Of a stretch of DNA of 52,534 nt, positions 14,442 through 22,106 are shown in pieces. The position numbers and the translations under genes are program-made. Origin of the DNA: a virus. A model generated the notes under the pieces. That model searched no databases and was not told where the DNA came from. It saw nothing but the letters and a program-made list of their open reading frames with translations. The stretch's first letter is position 1, and each line of letters begins with the position of its first letter. Location of the stretch: the IMG/VR virus record IMGVR_UViG_3300034072_000552, positions 1 to 52,534 of that record; one strand, given 5' to 3'.

Positions 14442-16831
14442 CTATCAAGGGGAATACATCCGAATCAATCCAGTTTCTTCAGGCCTGGGCTCCAGAAGAC
14501 AACTGGCAGCTGACCGCTATTGTGCCGGACGGTAAAATCATCACCCAGACGTTCGCCCCCGGCGACGAACGCGCCAAGAACGCTCGTAAATGGATTGACG
14601 ACCGACAAGGCCGTGAAAACATATATTTCACGGTCAACCCGCTGATCCGGGCAATGAACGCGAAGCCCAAGAAGGAAGATATGCGCGGCATGTCGGCCTT
14701 GCACGTCGATATCGACCCACGCCCCGGTGAGGATATGGAGAGCGAGCGCAAGCGCGCCCTCAAGCTGCTGCGCGAGTTCAAGCCTGCCCCGACCGTCATC
14801 ATTGACTCAGGCGGCGGCTATCAGGGCTTCTGGCTGCTGGATCAGGAGCACAAGACTGATGGAGACCTTGACCGGTCGGCTGAGCTGGAGGCATACAATC
14901 TCCAGATCGAAGTGCTGACTCAGGCTGATTCGTGTCACAACATCGACCGCATCATGCGCCTCCCCGGCACGTTGAACGTCCCCAACGCCAAGAAGCGCAA
15001 GAAGGGGCGCGAGGTCTACCTTGCCCGGGTCGTGGAGGCTGAGTGGGATCGGGTCTATTCCCTGAAGCAGTTCACGCCTGCCGCTCGCGTCCAATCCCCC
15101 GGGGGCGGCTCCACTGGCGGCGGTCAGCAGGTGCGGATCAGCGGCAACCTGCCGTCAATCGACCTTGAAGACCTACCCATAACCGTTTCAGCCCGCACAA
15201 AGGCTCTGATTGTCAATGGCGACGATCCCGACGACCCGACGCGGTGGGGCTCCCGATCCGAAGCGACTTGGCACGTGATGTGCGAGCTGGTGCGCAACGG
15301 CTGCTCTGATGATCAGATTGCGGCTATCTTCCTGGACCCGGACTATGGGATCAGTGGACACGTTCTAGATCAGCCCCGGCCCCAGCAATATCTGGGTCGT
15401 CAACTCCAGCGCGCCAAGGAAGACGCAATTGACCCTTGGCTGCGTAAACTCAACGAGGAGCACGCCGTCATTGAGGATATCGGCGGTAAATGCCGCGTGG
15501 TGTCTGAGGTCTTCGACCCGGCCTTGAAGCGGCCCCGGCTTTCGCGTCAATCGTTCGATGACTTCCGCAATCGCTATATGCATATACAGGTTGTTGTGGG
15601 TCAGGATAAGGACGGCAATGACGTGCGCAAGCCCTTGGGCAAGTGGTGGCTCGAAAACCCGAACCGGCGGCAGTACAAGTCAATCGTCTTCGCCCCCGGC
15701 AAGGAGGTTTCTGACAGCTACAACTTGTGGCAGGGCTTCTCGTGCGAGGCCAAGCCGGGGGACTGTGAATTGCTATTGACGCACATCAAGGAGAACGTTT
15801 GCCGGGGCAACGAGGTTCACAGCGAATACATCTTGAACTGGATGGCTCGCGCCGTTCAGACGCCAGATAGCCCCGGCCAAGTTGCGCTCGTGTTGCGAGG
15901 CCGAATGGGTACGGGTAAAGGCGTCGTCTTCAAGCATTTCGGATCGCTCTGGGGCCGGCACTATCTTCACGTGTCCGATCCGAAGCACCTTGTGGGTTCG
16001 TTCAACGCCCACCTTCGGGATTGCGTCGTGTTATTTGCTGACGAAGCCTTCTATGCCGGCGACAAGAAGCACGAAAGCATTATGAAGACGCTGGTCACTG
16101 AAGAAATGATAATGACCGAAAGCAAGGGCGTGGACGCTGAAGCCGCCCCCAACTACGTCCACCTTGGGATGGCATCAAACGATACGTGGGTTGTCCCCGC
16201 CGGGGCCGACGAGCGGCGGTATTGCTTGATTGATGTCGGCGACGGCGCTATGCAGAACGGGGCTTACTTCGCCGCGATCCAGAAGCAGATGGACAATGGG
16301 GGCCGGGAAGCCTTCTTACACTTCCTCGTCACCCGAGACCTGAGCGGCTTCGACGTTCGAAAATTCCCGAAGACCGAAGCCCTTCAGGAGCAGAAGGTGC
16401 TGTCCATGAGCCCAGAGGAGCAGTGGTGGTTCGAAAAGCTCAACGAAGGGCACCTGACTGGCGACGACTGGAAATCTGAAGTCCCTAAGCTGGACCTCCA
16501 GAAGGATTATCTGGCCTATTGCGACCGTCAGAAGATCAACCGCCGCGTTTCCCCGACCGCTCTGGGCAAGTTTCTCAAGCGCGTCCTCCCGGACATCTTC
16601 CCGCAGACCTTCCAGAAGGTAGCTGAGGTGGAGGTTATGGACCGCTTTGGACACCCAGTCTACCGGAAGTCCAAGATTTGGTTCTACGGCTTCCCGGCGC
16701 TGGACAGGGCTCGCGCTCACTTTGATGAGCGGTTCGGTGGTCCATATCAGTGGCCGAACGTGAATGAGGCCATGGACGAGACGGAAATGCAGGGTCAGCT
16801 CGGGGAGACCGAAAGTGACACGCCGTTTTGA
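14438..16831 (+). CDS. AEP primase - SF3 helicase (DUF5906-like)
   Basis: A 797-residue replication protein. The N-terminal third is a RepB/archaeo-eukaryotic-type primase: HVDIDP (D91, D93) followed by IIDSGGGYQGFWLL and RIMRLPGTLNVPNAKK. The C-terminal half is a superfamily 3 helicase of the DUF5906 type: Walker A GRMGTGKG (K494), Walker B VVLFADEA (D535, E536), and the sensor-like MASNDTWVVPAGADERRY. It should prime and unwind DNA at the origin, working with Pol I, the SSB and the helicases. ATG 14438 overlaps the previous stop; an in-frame ATG at 14372 lies inside the nuclease gene. Confidence 0.88.
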   Translation: MTIKGNTSESIQFLQAWAPEDNWQLTAIVPDGKIITQTFAPGDERAKNARKWIDDRQGRENIYFTVNPLIRAMNAKPKKEDMRGMSALHVDIDPRPGEDMESERKRALKLLREFKPAPTVIIDSGGGYQGFWLLDQEHKTDGDLDRSAELEAYNLQIEVLTQADSCHNIDRIMRLPGTLNVPNAKKRKKGREVYLARVVEAEWDRVYSLKQFTPAARVQSPGGGSTGGGQQVRISGNLPSIDLEDLPITVSARTKALIVNGDDPDDPTRWGSRSEATWHVMCELVRNGCSDDQIAAIFLDPDYGISGHVLDQPRPQQYLGRQLQRAKEDAIDPWLRKLNEEHAVIEDIGGKCRVVSEVFDPALKRPRLSRQSFDDFRNRYMHIQVVVGQDKDGNDVRKPLGKWWLENPNRRQYKSIVFAPGKEVSDSYNLWQGFSCEAKPGDCELLLTHIKENVCRGNEVHSEYILNWMARAVQTPDSPGQVALVLRGRMGTGKGVVFKHFGSLWGRHYLHVSDPKHLVGSFNAHLRDCVVLFADEAFYAGDKKHESIMKTLVTEEMIMTESKGVDAEAAPNYVHLGMASNDTWVVPAGADERRYCLIDVGDGAMQNGAYFAAIQKQMDNGGREAFLHFLVTRDLSGFDVRKFPKTEALQEQKVLSMSPEEQWWFEKLNEGHLTGDDWKSEVPKLDLQKDYLAYCDRQKINRRVSPTALGKFLKRVLPDIFPQTFQKVAEVEVMDRFGHPVYRKSKIWFYGFPALDRARAHFDERFGGPYQWPNVNEAMDETEMQGQLGETESDTPF

Positions 16832-17057
16832 TTGCGTCGATATCTTGAAAAAGGAATTGGAGGCTGTTGGGGCCTCCTATCGGATCGAAGTGAAGAAACA
16901 CGCGAAGGTGTGGATCAATCACAACGGCAAAGACCATCTGTATTGTTGCGGCATCACGACCGGGGCGACAAACAGATCAATGGAAAACACGCGAGCGGGG
17001 ATAAGACGCTTGCTCCGTCAACTCGGGTTGCTTGCCTCCAAGCAGAACCGGGGATAA
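16815..17057 (+). CDS. Small basic protein, possibly HicA-like fold
   Basis: An 80-residue protein starting at GTG 16815 (GGGGAG upstream), overlapping the primase-helicase by 17 bases. KKELEAVGASYRIEVKKHAKVWI and the C-terminal RRLLRQLG helix resemble short phage proteins with a double-stranded-RNA-binding-like (HicA-like) fold, but the similarity is weak. The predicted promoter for the next operon lies inside its 3' end. Confidence 0.6.
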   Translation: MTRRFDCVDILKKELEAVGASYRIEVKKHAKVWINHNGKDHLYCCGITTGATNRSMENTRAGIRRLLRQLGLLASKQNRG

Positions 17058-17060
17058 GGT
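17032..17060 (+). promoter_or_regulatory. Predicted promoter for MazG-like gene
   Basis: TTGCCT (17032-17037), 17 bases, TAAGGT (17055-17060), with GGGGATAA (17050-17057) at the spacer/-10 border. The leader AGAAAAGGAG begins at 17067, the predicted +1. A further GGGGATAA lies at 16997. Confidence 0.6.
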
Positions 17061-17082
17061 AGCGCCAGAAAAGGAGAACTAA

Positions 17083-17871
17083 ATGGCACCTTCTATTAAA
17101 CTCACAGACAAAGCGCACCAGAGGGTGCGTGAATTCATCGAAGCGGGTTTTGCGGTCGGCGAAGACCGTCAACTTGCTTCCGACCTCCAAGCCCTGCTTC
17201 AGCTCCACGACGAGGTTCACGAAGTCAAGGGCAAGGAGACGGCCCAGGGGCGCGTCAACCGTCTGACGCAGGCACTGAACTGCGCTCTGACCCTGACGCC
17301 TGATCTGCGGATCGCGTCTATTGGGACGCGGGTTGAAGTGCGACCCGCTAAGGGTCACTATTACGACCCGGGTCTGGATCACGTCGCCGAATTTGCGGAG
17401 GCGTTCGGGGCTTACGTGAGCCCTGAGACGGTCGTGCCGGATTACGGACCCGTGGCGGCTGTACACCTTCGGGGGTATTGCTCGGTAGCTAAAGCTCTGG
17501 GCGAAGACCTCAAGGCTTACGCGGCTGAATGCCTTGAGTACAACGATGAGGGCGGGGCTCTTGCTTTGATCCGCCTTCAGCTCTGCCAGGAGGAGCTTGC
17601 TGAGCTGGCGCAGGGCATTATCAACCGGGATATCGTGGAGTGCCTTGACGCTCTGACTGATATGTCCTACGTCTGTGACGGCACCTACCTGACCCTGGGT
17701 CTCGGCCACTACAAGCTCGCGGCCTATGCGGAGGTTCACGCCTCCAATATGTCGAAGCTGGGGCCGGACGGCAAGCCGATATTTTGCGACGCGGGCCGGG
17801 TCGTCAAGGGGCCGAACTATGTGAAACCGGACCTGAGCGGCGTGCTCGGGATGAACGAGGAGGAACGGTGA
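17083..17871 (+). CDS. MazG-like NTP pyrophosphohydrolase
   Basis: A 262-residue protein. Its C-terminal half carries the all-alpha NTP pyrophosphatase pattern: CQEELAELAQGI, then ECLDALTDMSYV (metal-binding E/D residues), and the family tail EVHASNMSKLGPDGKP ending in KGPNYVKPDL. Such enzymes hydrolyse (d)NTPs to monophosphates. Here it could remove dUTP or dTTP so that hmdUTP is used. The N-terminal ~120 residues are of unknown function. The leader AGAAAAGGAG fixes ATG 17083. Confidence 0.78.
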   Translation: MAPSIKLTDKAHQRVREFIEAGFAVGEDRQLASDLQALLQLHDEVHEVKGKETAQGRVNRLTQALNCALTLTPDLRIASIGTRVEVRPAKGHYYDPGLDHVAEFAEAFGAYVSPETVVPDYGPVAAVHLRGYCSVAKALGEDLKAYAAECLEYNDEGGALALIRLQLCQEELAELAQGIINRDIVECLDALTDMSYVCDGTYLTLGLGHYKLAAYAEVHASNMSKLGPDGKPIFCDAGRVVKGPNYVKPDLSGVLGMNEEER

Positions 17872-18206
17872 TGGGCGACCATTATGGAAGACACGAGATT
17901 GAGGCCGACCGGCGGAAAGACGCCGGGAAGCCAGAGGCCCCGGCTAATGAAGCTTTCTTCAGATATCCGAAATCTGAAAAACGGGTATCGCTCCGGGAGC
18001 GCGCTGCCCGGGCTCAGCTCACGGAATTTCAGAACGATCTGCGCGGTATGTCGTTCAAGAAGATGAAGACGGAGCTGGACGGCGTCACCCGTCAGATCGA
18101 AGAACTGGAACCTTGGCAGGAGGCTCTGACCTTTGCCCTGGAGTTCCCCGACCTGCTGCGAGAAATCGTGGACGGGGTTACGGTGAGCGGGGAGGAGCAG
18201 AAATGA
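17871..18206 (+). CDS. Hypothetical protein
   Basis: A 111-residue charged protein (MGDHYGRHEIEADRRK...) with a probable helical C-terminal half (RGMSFKKMKTELDGVTRQIE). AGGAGG precedes ATG 17871, which shares a base with the upstream stop. No family recognised. Confidence 0.65.
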   Translation: MGDHYGRHEIEADRRKDAGKPEAPANEAFFRYPKSEKRVSLRERAARAQLTEFQNDLRGMSFKKMKTELDGVTRQIEELEPWQEALTFALEFPDLLREIVDGVTVSGEEQK

Positions 18207-18415
18207 AGATCGCCTTCTGGGCTTACATCTACATGTGCGTTGGTCTCGGGATCACGGTTGTCGTTGACAAGCGCAACGGCGGAACGTTCGGCAACCGTGA
18301 CTACATCATCGGCGTCGCAAGCTGGCCTGCGCTCGTTTCCGGCCAGCTCTTTATCAACCTGACGCAACCGGCGGCGAAGACCGTCAAGCGCGGTTTCAGC
18401 ATTGGAGACGTGTGA
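18203..18415 (+). CDS. Small membrane protein
   Basis: A 70-residue protein with an N-terminal membrane helix (about residues 5-22) and a second hydrophobic stretch (about 37-52). ATGA overlap upstream, TGATG overlap downstream, GGGGAGG as ribosome site. Function unknown. Confidence 0.6.
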   Translation: MKIAFWAYIYMCVGLGITVVVDKRNGGTFGNRDYIIGVASWPALVSGQLFINLTQPAAKTVKRGFSIGDV

Positions 18416-19245
18416 TGGCCCAGCACATTATGATCGATCTGGAGACGCTTTCGACGGCTCCTGACGCGGGTATCATCCAAATCGGGGCCCAAGTCTTCGA
18501 CCCGACCGCAGATGACGAGGGGGTGTTGATCGGCGACGGGATTTGCCTCAACGTCGATCCTCAAGCCGTGATGGACGCGGGAATGCGGATCGAATGGCCG
18601 ACCCTCTACTGGTGGATGCGACAGCCGGATGCGTTTGCGACGCTTGCTGAACCTGGGGAAGGTTTTCTGCTCAGCAAGTCTCTTGTAGAGCTTTCCGCTT
18701 TCGTGAAGGCCAACGGCGGCTCTTGGGCGAAGATTTGGGCCAACGGGGCGTCTTTTGATCCGCCGGTGCTGGAAATGTCCTATCGGCGTTGCCGACTGGA
18801 CGTGCCCTGGAGCTACAATAATGTGCTCGACATGCGCACGATGAAGTGGCTCGCTCCTTCGGTCGCTCGGGTAGAACCGGAGCTGGCTCATAATGCTCTT
18901 TCGGATTGCCGGGCTCAAGCCATCTATGTGGCGAGATGCTATCGCGCTTTGAAAGGGTCCCCCGCCGGGGAGGAGGGACGGCAGGAGACCCGCGCTGCAG
19001 CGGTTGAAAAGGTATCTGAGACTGTTGGCGGCGAGAAGTCGGAATTGCTGTTGTTCTACGAGAAGCTGGAGCGACACGATTGGTGGTACATGATGTCGGA
19101 TGACGGTTCGGTGTACGAGCGGGGTGAAAAGGCCGACCGCGAACTGCGACGGGAAGCCGCGTCAAGCGGTGAGAAAGCCCAGCTCCACAAGGCTTATTCC
19201 GAGTTCAAAGCTGGGAAGGGGCCGAAACCAGAACAACCCGCATAA
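18415..19245 (+). CDS. DnaQ-like 3'-5' exonuclease (DUF5051-like)
   Basis: A 276-residue DEDD-type exonuclease. Exo I is MIDLETLST, exo II lies in WANGASFDPPVLE, and exo III is HNALSDCRAQA, giving the D-E-D-D set with the catalytic His. The segment RIEWPTLYWWMRQPDA between exo I and II is typical of phage 3'-5' exoribonuclease Rv2179c-like proteins. A C-terminal extension of ~80 residues (helical, charged) has no assignment. It could degrade RNA or ssDNA; the polymerase already has its own proofreading domain. Confidence 0.82.
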   Translation: MAQHIMIDLETLSTAPDAGIIQIGAQVFDPTADDEGVLIGDGICLNVDPQAVMDAGMRIEWPTLYWWMRQPDAFATLAEPGEGFLLSKSLVELSAFVKANGGSWAKIWANGASFDPPVLEMSYRRCRLDVPWSYNNVLDMRTMKWLAPSVARVEPELAHNALSDCRAQAIYVARCYRALKGSPAGEEGRQETRAAAVEKVSETVGGEKSELLLFYEKLERHDWWYMMSDDGSVYERGEKADRELRREAASSGEKAQLHKAYSEFKAGKGPKPEQPA

Positions 19246-19263
19246 AAAGTTGCTCGGTTGGTA

Positions 19264-19304
19264 TTGACTTCACCGGGGATAAGGTCTAAGTTGTCCTTAT
19301 CCCC
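19264..19304 (+). promoter_or_regulatory. Predicted promoter with 12-bp inverted repeat operator
   Basis: TTGACT (19264-19269), 17 bases, TAAGTT (19287-19292). CCGGGGATAAGG in the spacer pairs with CCTTATCCCCGG downstream (GGGGATAA 19275-19282, TTATCCCC 19297-19304), so the -10 element sits inside a perfect inverted repeat. The leader AGAAATGGAG follows at 19318. Confidence 0.65.
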
Positions 19305-19334
19305 GGTTGACGGGCTTAGAAATGGAGCACAACA

Positions 19335-19607
19335 ATGATCGTTCTTTCTTCCACTGTTCTCAACGTTCTGAATGAGGACACCCTGCGCGCTATTCAGACC
19401 GATCTGATCAAGCACGTTGAAGCCCTCCGCGCAGACGATATCCGACCGGCTCGCGGTCAGGTTGTAGCGATCACTGAGATCAATGACGAGCTGAACCGCC
19501 GGGAGCGTCGTAAGGTAGAATTGTTTGAGATTGATCTGGAGCGTCAGCTTTCTGAAGGCCATATCACACTCGGCGAGTATACCACGCGGAAAATTGAGGG
19601 GAAGTGA
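19335..19607 (+). CDS. Hypothetical protein
   Basis: A 90-residue, mainly helical, charged protein (MIVLSSTVLNVLNEDTLRAI...). It is the first gene of a dense operon of very small genes (19335-22014) and has the full promoter and AGAAATGGAG leader. Its promoter region is almost the same as that of the 3406 zinc-ribbon gene. No family recognised. Confidence 0.68.
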   Translation: MIVLSSTVLNVLNEDTLRAIQTDLIKHVEALRADDIRPARGQVVAITEINDELNRRERRKVELFEIDLERQLSEGHITLGEYTTRKIEGK

Positions 19608-19608
19608 G

Positions 19609-19776
19609 ATGAGCGACAAGGCGTATAGGATCGCGATAACGACCGGCGGTATGGAGAACAAGGAAGTACATAACTTTGTTATTGCCGCCGATAATCTTGA
19701 TAAAGCGCTGGCTGAAGCAAAATCTCAACTGCCGAAGGACTCTCGTGTCCTTTGGTCTGAATCTCAGAGGGTGTGA
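19609..19776 (+). CDS. Small hypothetical protein
   Basis: A 55-residue protein (MSDKAYRIAITTGGME...) starting one base after the previous stop, with GAGGGGAAG upstream. It shares the MSDK start and approximate length with the next gene, which hints at an old duplication of the initiation region. Function unknown. Confidence 0.6.
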   Translation: MSDKAYRIAITTGGMENKEVHNFVIAADNLDKALAEAKSQLPKDSRVLWSESQRV

Positions 19777-19777
19777 T

Positions 19778-20005
19778 ATGAGCGACAAGGTTATCGTGGG
19801 GACGGTTCCGAACGGGATGAAGTTTTTCTCGGTTGAGAGGAACAATCGTAAGATACCGGTCCTGAACCAGACCGGCGACGTTGATTTCTGGGACCTGAAG
19901 GCCGACAAGTTGTCGGACTTCCGCCGGATGCTATACGTTATGGACAACCCGGAGAAGCTGAAGGACGTGACGCCGGGGCCAGGGTGGGGCTATGGTGAAT
20001 TTTGA
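19778..20005 (+). CDS. Small hypothetical protein
   Basis: A 75-residue protein (MSDKVIVGTVPNGMKFF...) of unknown family. ATG 19778 follows the previous stop by one base. The pattern of short strands and a FRRML helix is all that can be said. Confidence 0.6.
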   Translation: MSDKVIVGTVPNGMKFFSVERNNRKIPVLNQTGDVDFWDLKADKLSDFRRMLYVMDNPEKLKDVTPGPGWGYGEF

Positions 20006-20507
20006 TCACTGCTCGGAATTGTCGTTGTTGGAGCTATCCCGCTGGCAGCGGGAAGCGTGGAGAAGGATGTACGGCCTTGAAGAATTTGATAGCGTGGATG
20101 GCGGTCGGGGCGGCAGTGTCGCTGATCATCTGGATAGTGGCGTCCTCGCACGCGAAAGCGATGGAAATCTGCCAGCAGAGCGCGAGCTATGCGACGTGCG
20201 TGAGGACGATCCAATGACGGAGCGGCGCACGCCTACGGTGGCGCTCGTCGGGGCTGGTCTCTCGGGAGCCGGCAAGGCTCTTGCGGTCGCATTGCGTCAG
20301 GCTGAGGAACGCCAGATGTTGGTCTTGACCTCTGCTATGAACCCTGACGAAGTGAACAAGTATCAGGAGCTGTACATGGATGAGTCGTATATGTACGACG
20401 AGCCCTATGATGGCTCCGGGCTGAAGGTCGTCCCCGATCCTTCGAAGAACCGGAAACAACGCCGCAAGGAAGCGGCTCTCAAATATCGGAAGTGGAGATT
20501 GAGATGA
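19992..20507 (+). CDS. Hypothetical protein with probable internal start at 20214
   Basis: A 171-residue frame starting at ATG 19992. Its first ~30 residues (LELSRWQREAWRRMYGLEEF) look protein-like, the middle does not, and the last 97 residues, from an in-frame ATG at 20214 (MTERRTPTVALVGAG...), form a basic protein ending KNRKQRRKEAALKYRKW. The 20214 ATG overlaps the stop of the membrane-protein frame at 20077-20217 (ATGA), as real gene junctions do here. The true gene may be 20214-20507 only, or both starts may be used. Confidence 0.5.
   Translation: MVNFDHCSELSLLELSRWQREAWRRMYGLEEFDSVDGGRGGSVADHLDSGVLARESDGNLPAERELCDVREDDPMTERRTPTVALVGAGLSGAGKALAVALRQAEERQMLVLTSAMNPDEVNKYQELYMDESYMYDEPYDGSGLKVVPDPSKNRKQRRKEAALKYRKWRLR
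20077..20217 (+). CDS. Small membrane protein nested out of frame
   Basis: A 46-residue frame starting at TTG 20077 (AAGGA upstream) or ATG 20098, lying out of frame within the 19992 reading frame. It has a clear membrane helix (MAVGAAVSLIIWIVASS) and a Cys-containing tail (CQQSASYATC) that would lie outside the cytoplasm. The stop overlaps the ATG at 20214. The strong membrane signal makes it more than a chance frame. Confidence 0.45.
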   Translation: MKNLIAWMAVGAAVSLIIWIVASSHAKAMEICQQSASYATCVRTIQ

Positions 20508-20614
20508 AGTGGATCGCCTTGCTTCTTTTGCTGTCGGGGTGCTGTACTTCGACCTTGGACCCGGGCTGTGACCCCATGCCGAAATGGACCGGCTATAAAG
20601 TGGAGAGACTGTGA
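20504..20614 (+). CDS. Tiny lipoprotein
   Basis: A 36-residue protein with a lipoprotein signal: MKWIALLLLLSGCC, lipobox LSGC. The mature part is about 24 residues with a second Cys and Pro. ATG 20504 overlaps the previous stop (ATGA) and its stop overlaps the next ATG. It resembles an Rz1-like outer-membrane lipoprotein in size but is far from the lysis genes, which hold their own spanin pair. It could act at the envelope early in infection, for example in superinfection exclusion. Confidence 0.65.
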   Translation: MKWIALLLLLSGCCTSTLDPGCDPMPKWTGYKVERL

Positions 20615-20970
20615 TGGACAAAGTCAGAATGAACGTTGCCGGCGTCGAATTTCAAGTTGACGATGTTGAGCAGGCGAAGAAGCTCATGGAGCTCACGCTG
20701 GCGACGGAGACCGGAATGAGCCCGGACAGGGCTAAGCAATTCATACAAGCCGTCTATCAGGTTTTCATGAAACTGAACCCGGACACCCAGCGGATTGAAA
20801 AGCTGAGGGCGGCTTGCGGGTATGTTGAGAATGGGACCTCTGGTTCAGTCCAAATATCCCAGGATGATGCGACCAAGAATTGGTCTGTCGTCGGATCAAA
20901 CGCAAAAACGTATACCTGGGGCGACGGGCTCCGGGACGCTATCGACAAATTGGAGATTTGTGATGACTAA
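20614..20970 (+). CDS. Hypothetical protein
   Basis: A 118-residue protein (MDKVRMNVAGVEFQVDDVEQ...) with a helical centre and a C-terminal beta region (SWSVVGSNAKTYTW-like). ATG 20614 shares its first base with the lipoprotein stop. Family unknown. Confidence 0.65.
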   Translation: MDKVRMNVAGVEFQVDDVEQAKKLMELTLATETGMSPDRAKQFIQAVYQVFMKLNPDTQRIEKLRAACGYVENGTSGSVQISQDDATKNWSVVGSNAKTYTWGDGLRDAIDKLEICDD

Positions 20971-21109
20971 ATCTCAGCTCAACGCCCTCGTGAAGAAACA
21001 CGGCGGATGGTGGGAGAAAGGAAACGAGGAGCGTGTTGCCCGTTTCCCGACCCCCTATAACAAGGAACAATTCCTTACTGAACTCAAGACCTTGGAGAGC
21101 AAAGAATGA
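20963..21109 (+). CDS. Small hypothetical protein
   Basis: A 48-residue protein (MTKSQLNALVKKHGGWWEKG...), overlapping both neighbours by a few bases. Basic N-terminal helix with WW; no family recognised. Confidence 0.58.
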   Translation: MTKSQLNALVKKHGGWWEKGNEERVARFPTPYNKEQFLTELKTLESKE

Positions 21110-21312
21110 TACACCATGAGCTCAGGACGTGCCCCAAGTGCGGGCAGATCGTATCGGTGAAGGTTCGCCGTCCCAACCACGTGCTTCACGCCATTATGTC
21201 GCTGCTGACTTGCGGCATCTGGATCGTCGTGTGGCTCCTCGCGATCCTGGAAGCGTCGTTTCACCGGGGGCGGATCAAGTGCCCGAGACGGTGCGGAGGG
21301 TCGGGGCTGTGA
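21106..21312 (+). CDS. Zinc-ribbon membrane protein
   Basis: A 68-residue protein with two Cys pairs (CPKCG at residues 9-13 and CPRRCGG near the end) flanking a membrane helix (HAIMSLLTCGIWIVVWLLAI). This is the layout of small zinc-ribbon membrane proteins found in phages and bacteria. ATGA overlap with the previous gene. Function unknown. Confidence 0.62.
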   Translation: MIHHELRTCPKCGQIVSVKVRRPNHVLHAIMSLLTCGIWIVVWLLAILEASFHRGRIKCPRRCGGSGL

Positions 21313-21404
21313 CCGGGTTCTGGCTTGGGCTTCTCCTTGGATGCTTCATCGGGCTGATCGCCGGTTGCTTGATCTTACTGGTTTTTGCGGAGGATGTGAG
21401 ATGA
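21309..21404 (+). CDS. Single-helix membrane peptide
   Basis: A 31-residue frame starting at GTG 21309, overlapping the previous stop. Nearly all of it is one membrane helix with GxxxG-like spacing (FWLGLLLGCFIGLIAGCLIL). The tight overlaps on both sides argue for a real gene. Confidence 0.48.
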   Translation: MTGFWLGLLLGCFIGLIAGCLILLVFAEDVR

Positions 21405-21586
21405 GTAACGTTGTCGATCTCAAGAAGCCGGGGAAACAACCCCTGGAGATAATCGGCGGTGACGCCCCGGGTAAACCCGTGGTGTCGATTCAGTTCAATA
21501 GGGCTCTGACCCCGGCTGAGTGGGATTTCTTCTACGAAACCTGCCAGCGGACGGCCTTTCTTATGAGGGGGCTGAAGGATGAGTAG
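21401..21586 (+). CDS. Small hypothetical protein
   Basis: A 61-residue protein (MSNVVDLKKPGKQPLEIIGG...) with a C-terminal helix (AEWDFFYETCQRTAFLMRGL). ATGA overlap upstream and eight-base overlap downstream. Family unknown. Confidence 0.6.
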   Translation: MSNVVDLKKPGKQPLEIIGGDAPGKPVVSIQFNRALTPAEWDFFYETCQRTAFLMRGLKDE

Positions 21587-21794
21587 CGGCGCTATCGTCT
21601 TATTCAAGATTGAACCTACCTCGCATGCTGACATCTATGCCCGTCTTCAAGAATTGGGACCGGAGTACATTCGGGATTACGTTACATGGCATCGTCAGCA
21701 CGGGCCGGTTATCGTGTTCGGGGAGGTCGGGCTGGTGGCTGACCAACCTACGATTTCTGAGATTGTAGAGGGGAAGCCTGATGAAAAACCCTAA
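21579..21794 (+). CDS. Small hypothetical protein
   Basis: A 71-residue protein (MSSGAIVLFKIEPTSHADIY...) with mixed helices and strands and an acidic C terminus. Overlaps both neighbours; no family recognised. Confidence 0.6.
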   Translation: MSSGAIVLFKIEPTSHADIYARLQELGPEYIRDYVTWHRQHGPVIVFGEVGLVADQPTISEIVEGKPDEKP

Positions 21795-22014
21795 GAGGAT
21801 TGTGGCGGGGCTCCGGGGAGCAGCGAAAGGGTTCCAGAGGTCGAGCCGCGCTAATTATGCTGATCTGGCTCTGGCTCATCAAGGATCGATTGACCTGGAC
21901 CCCTTCTATTATGACTGGGCTCTCACCTTTCAAGAGCTTCAGAGGGCATCTAGCCGGAAGGCCCGGGCGGCTCTTTTCCGTCTTATGAGAGTGGAGCGAA
22001 CGTTAAGAAAATGA
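21781..22014 (+). CDS. Small basic hypothetical protein
   Basis: A 77-residue, strongly basic, helical protein (MKNPKRIVAGLRGAAKGFQR... ending RLMRVERTLRK). Charge suggests nucleic-acid or membrane-surface binding. It is the last gene before the terminator that closes the replication half. Confidence 0.6.
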   Translation: MKNPKRIVAGLRGAAKGFQRSSRANYADLALAHQGSIDLDPFYYDWALTFQELQRASSRKARAALFRLMRVERTLRK

Positions 22015-22064
22015 ATCTTGACGTGTCGCCTCCTAAGCGATTTGCGTGATTTTTCGGGTTGTGG

Positions 22065-22100
22065 ATCGGGGGTCTTTAAAAGAGGTCCCCGATTTTCTTG
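22065..22100 (+). terminator. Intrinsic terminator closing the replication half
   Basis: ATCGGGG (22065-22071) pairs with CCCCGAT (22087-22093), extended by inner G-U and Watson-Crick pairs around a TTTAAAA loop, and is followed by TTTTCTTGTT. Confidence 0.75.
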
Positions 22101-22106
22101 TTGAGC

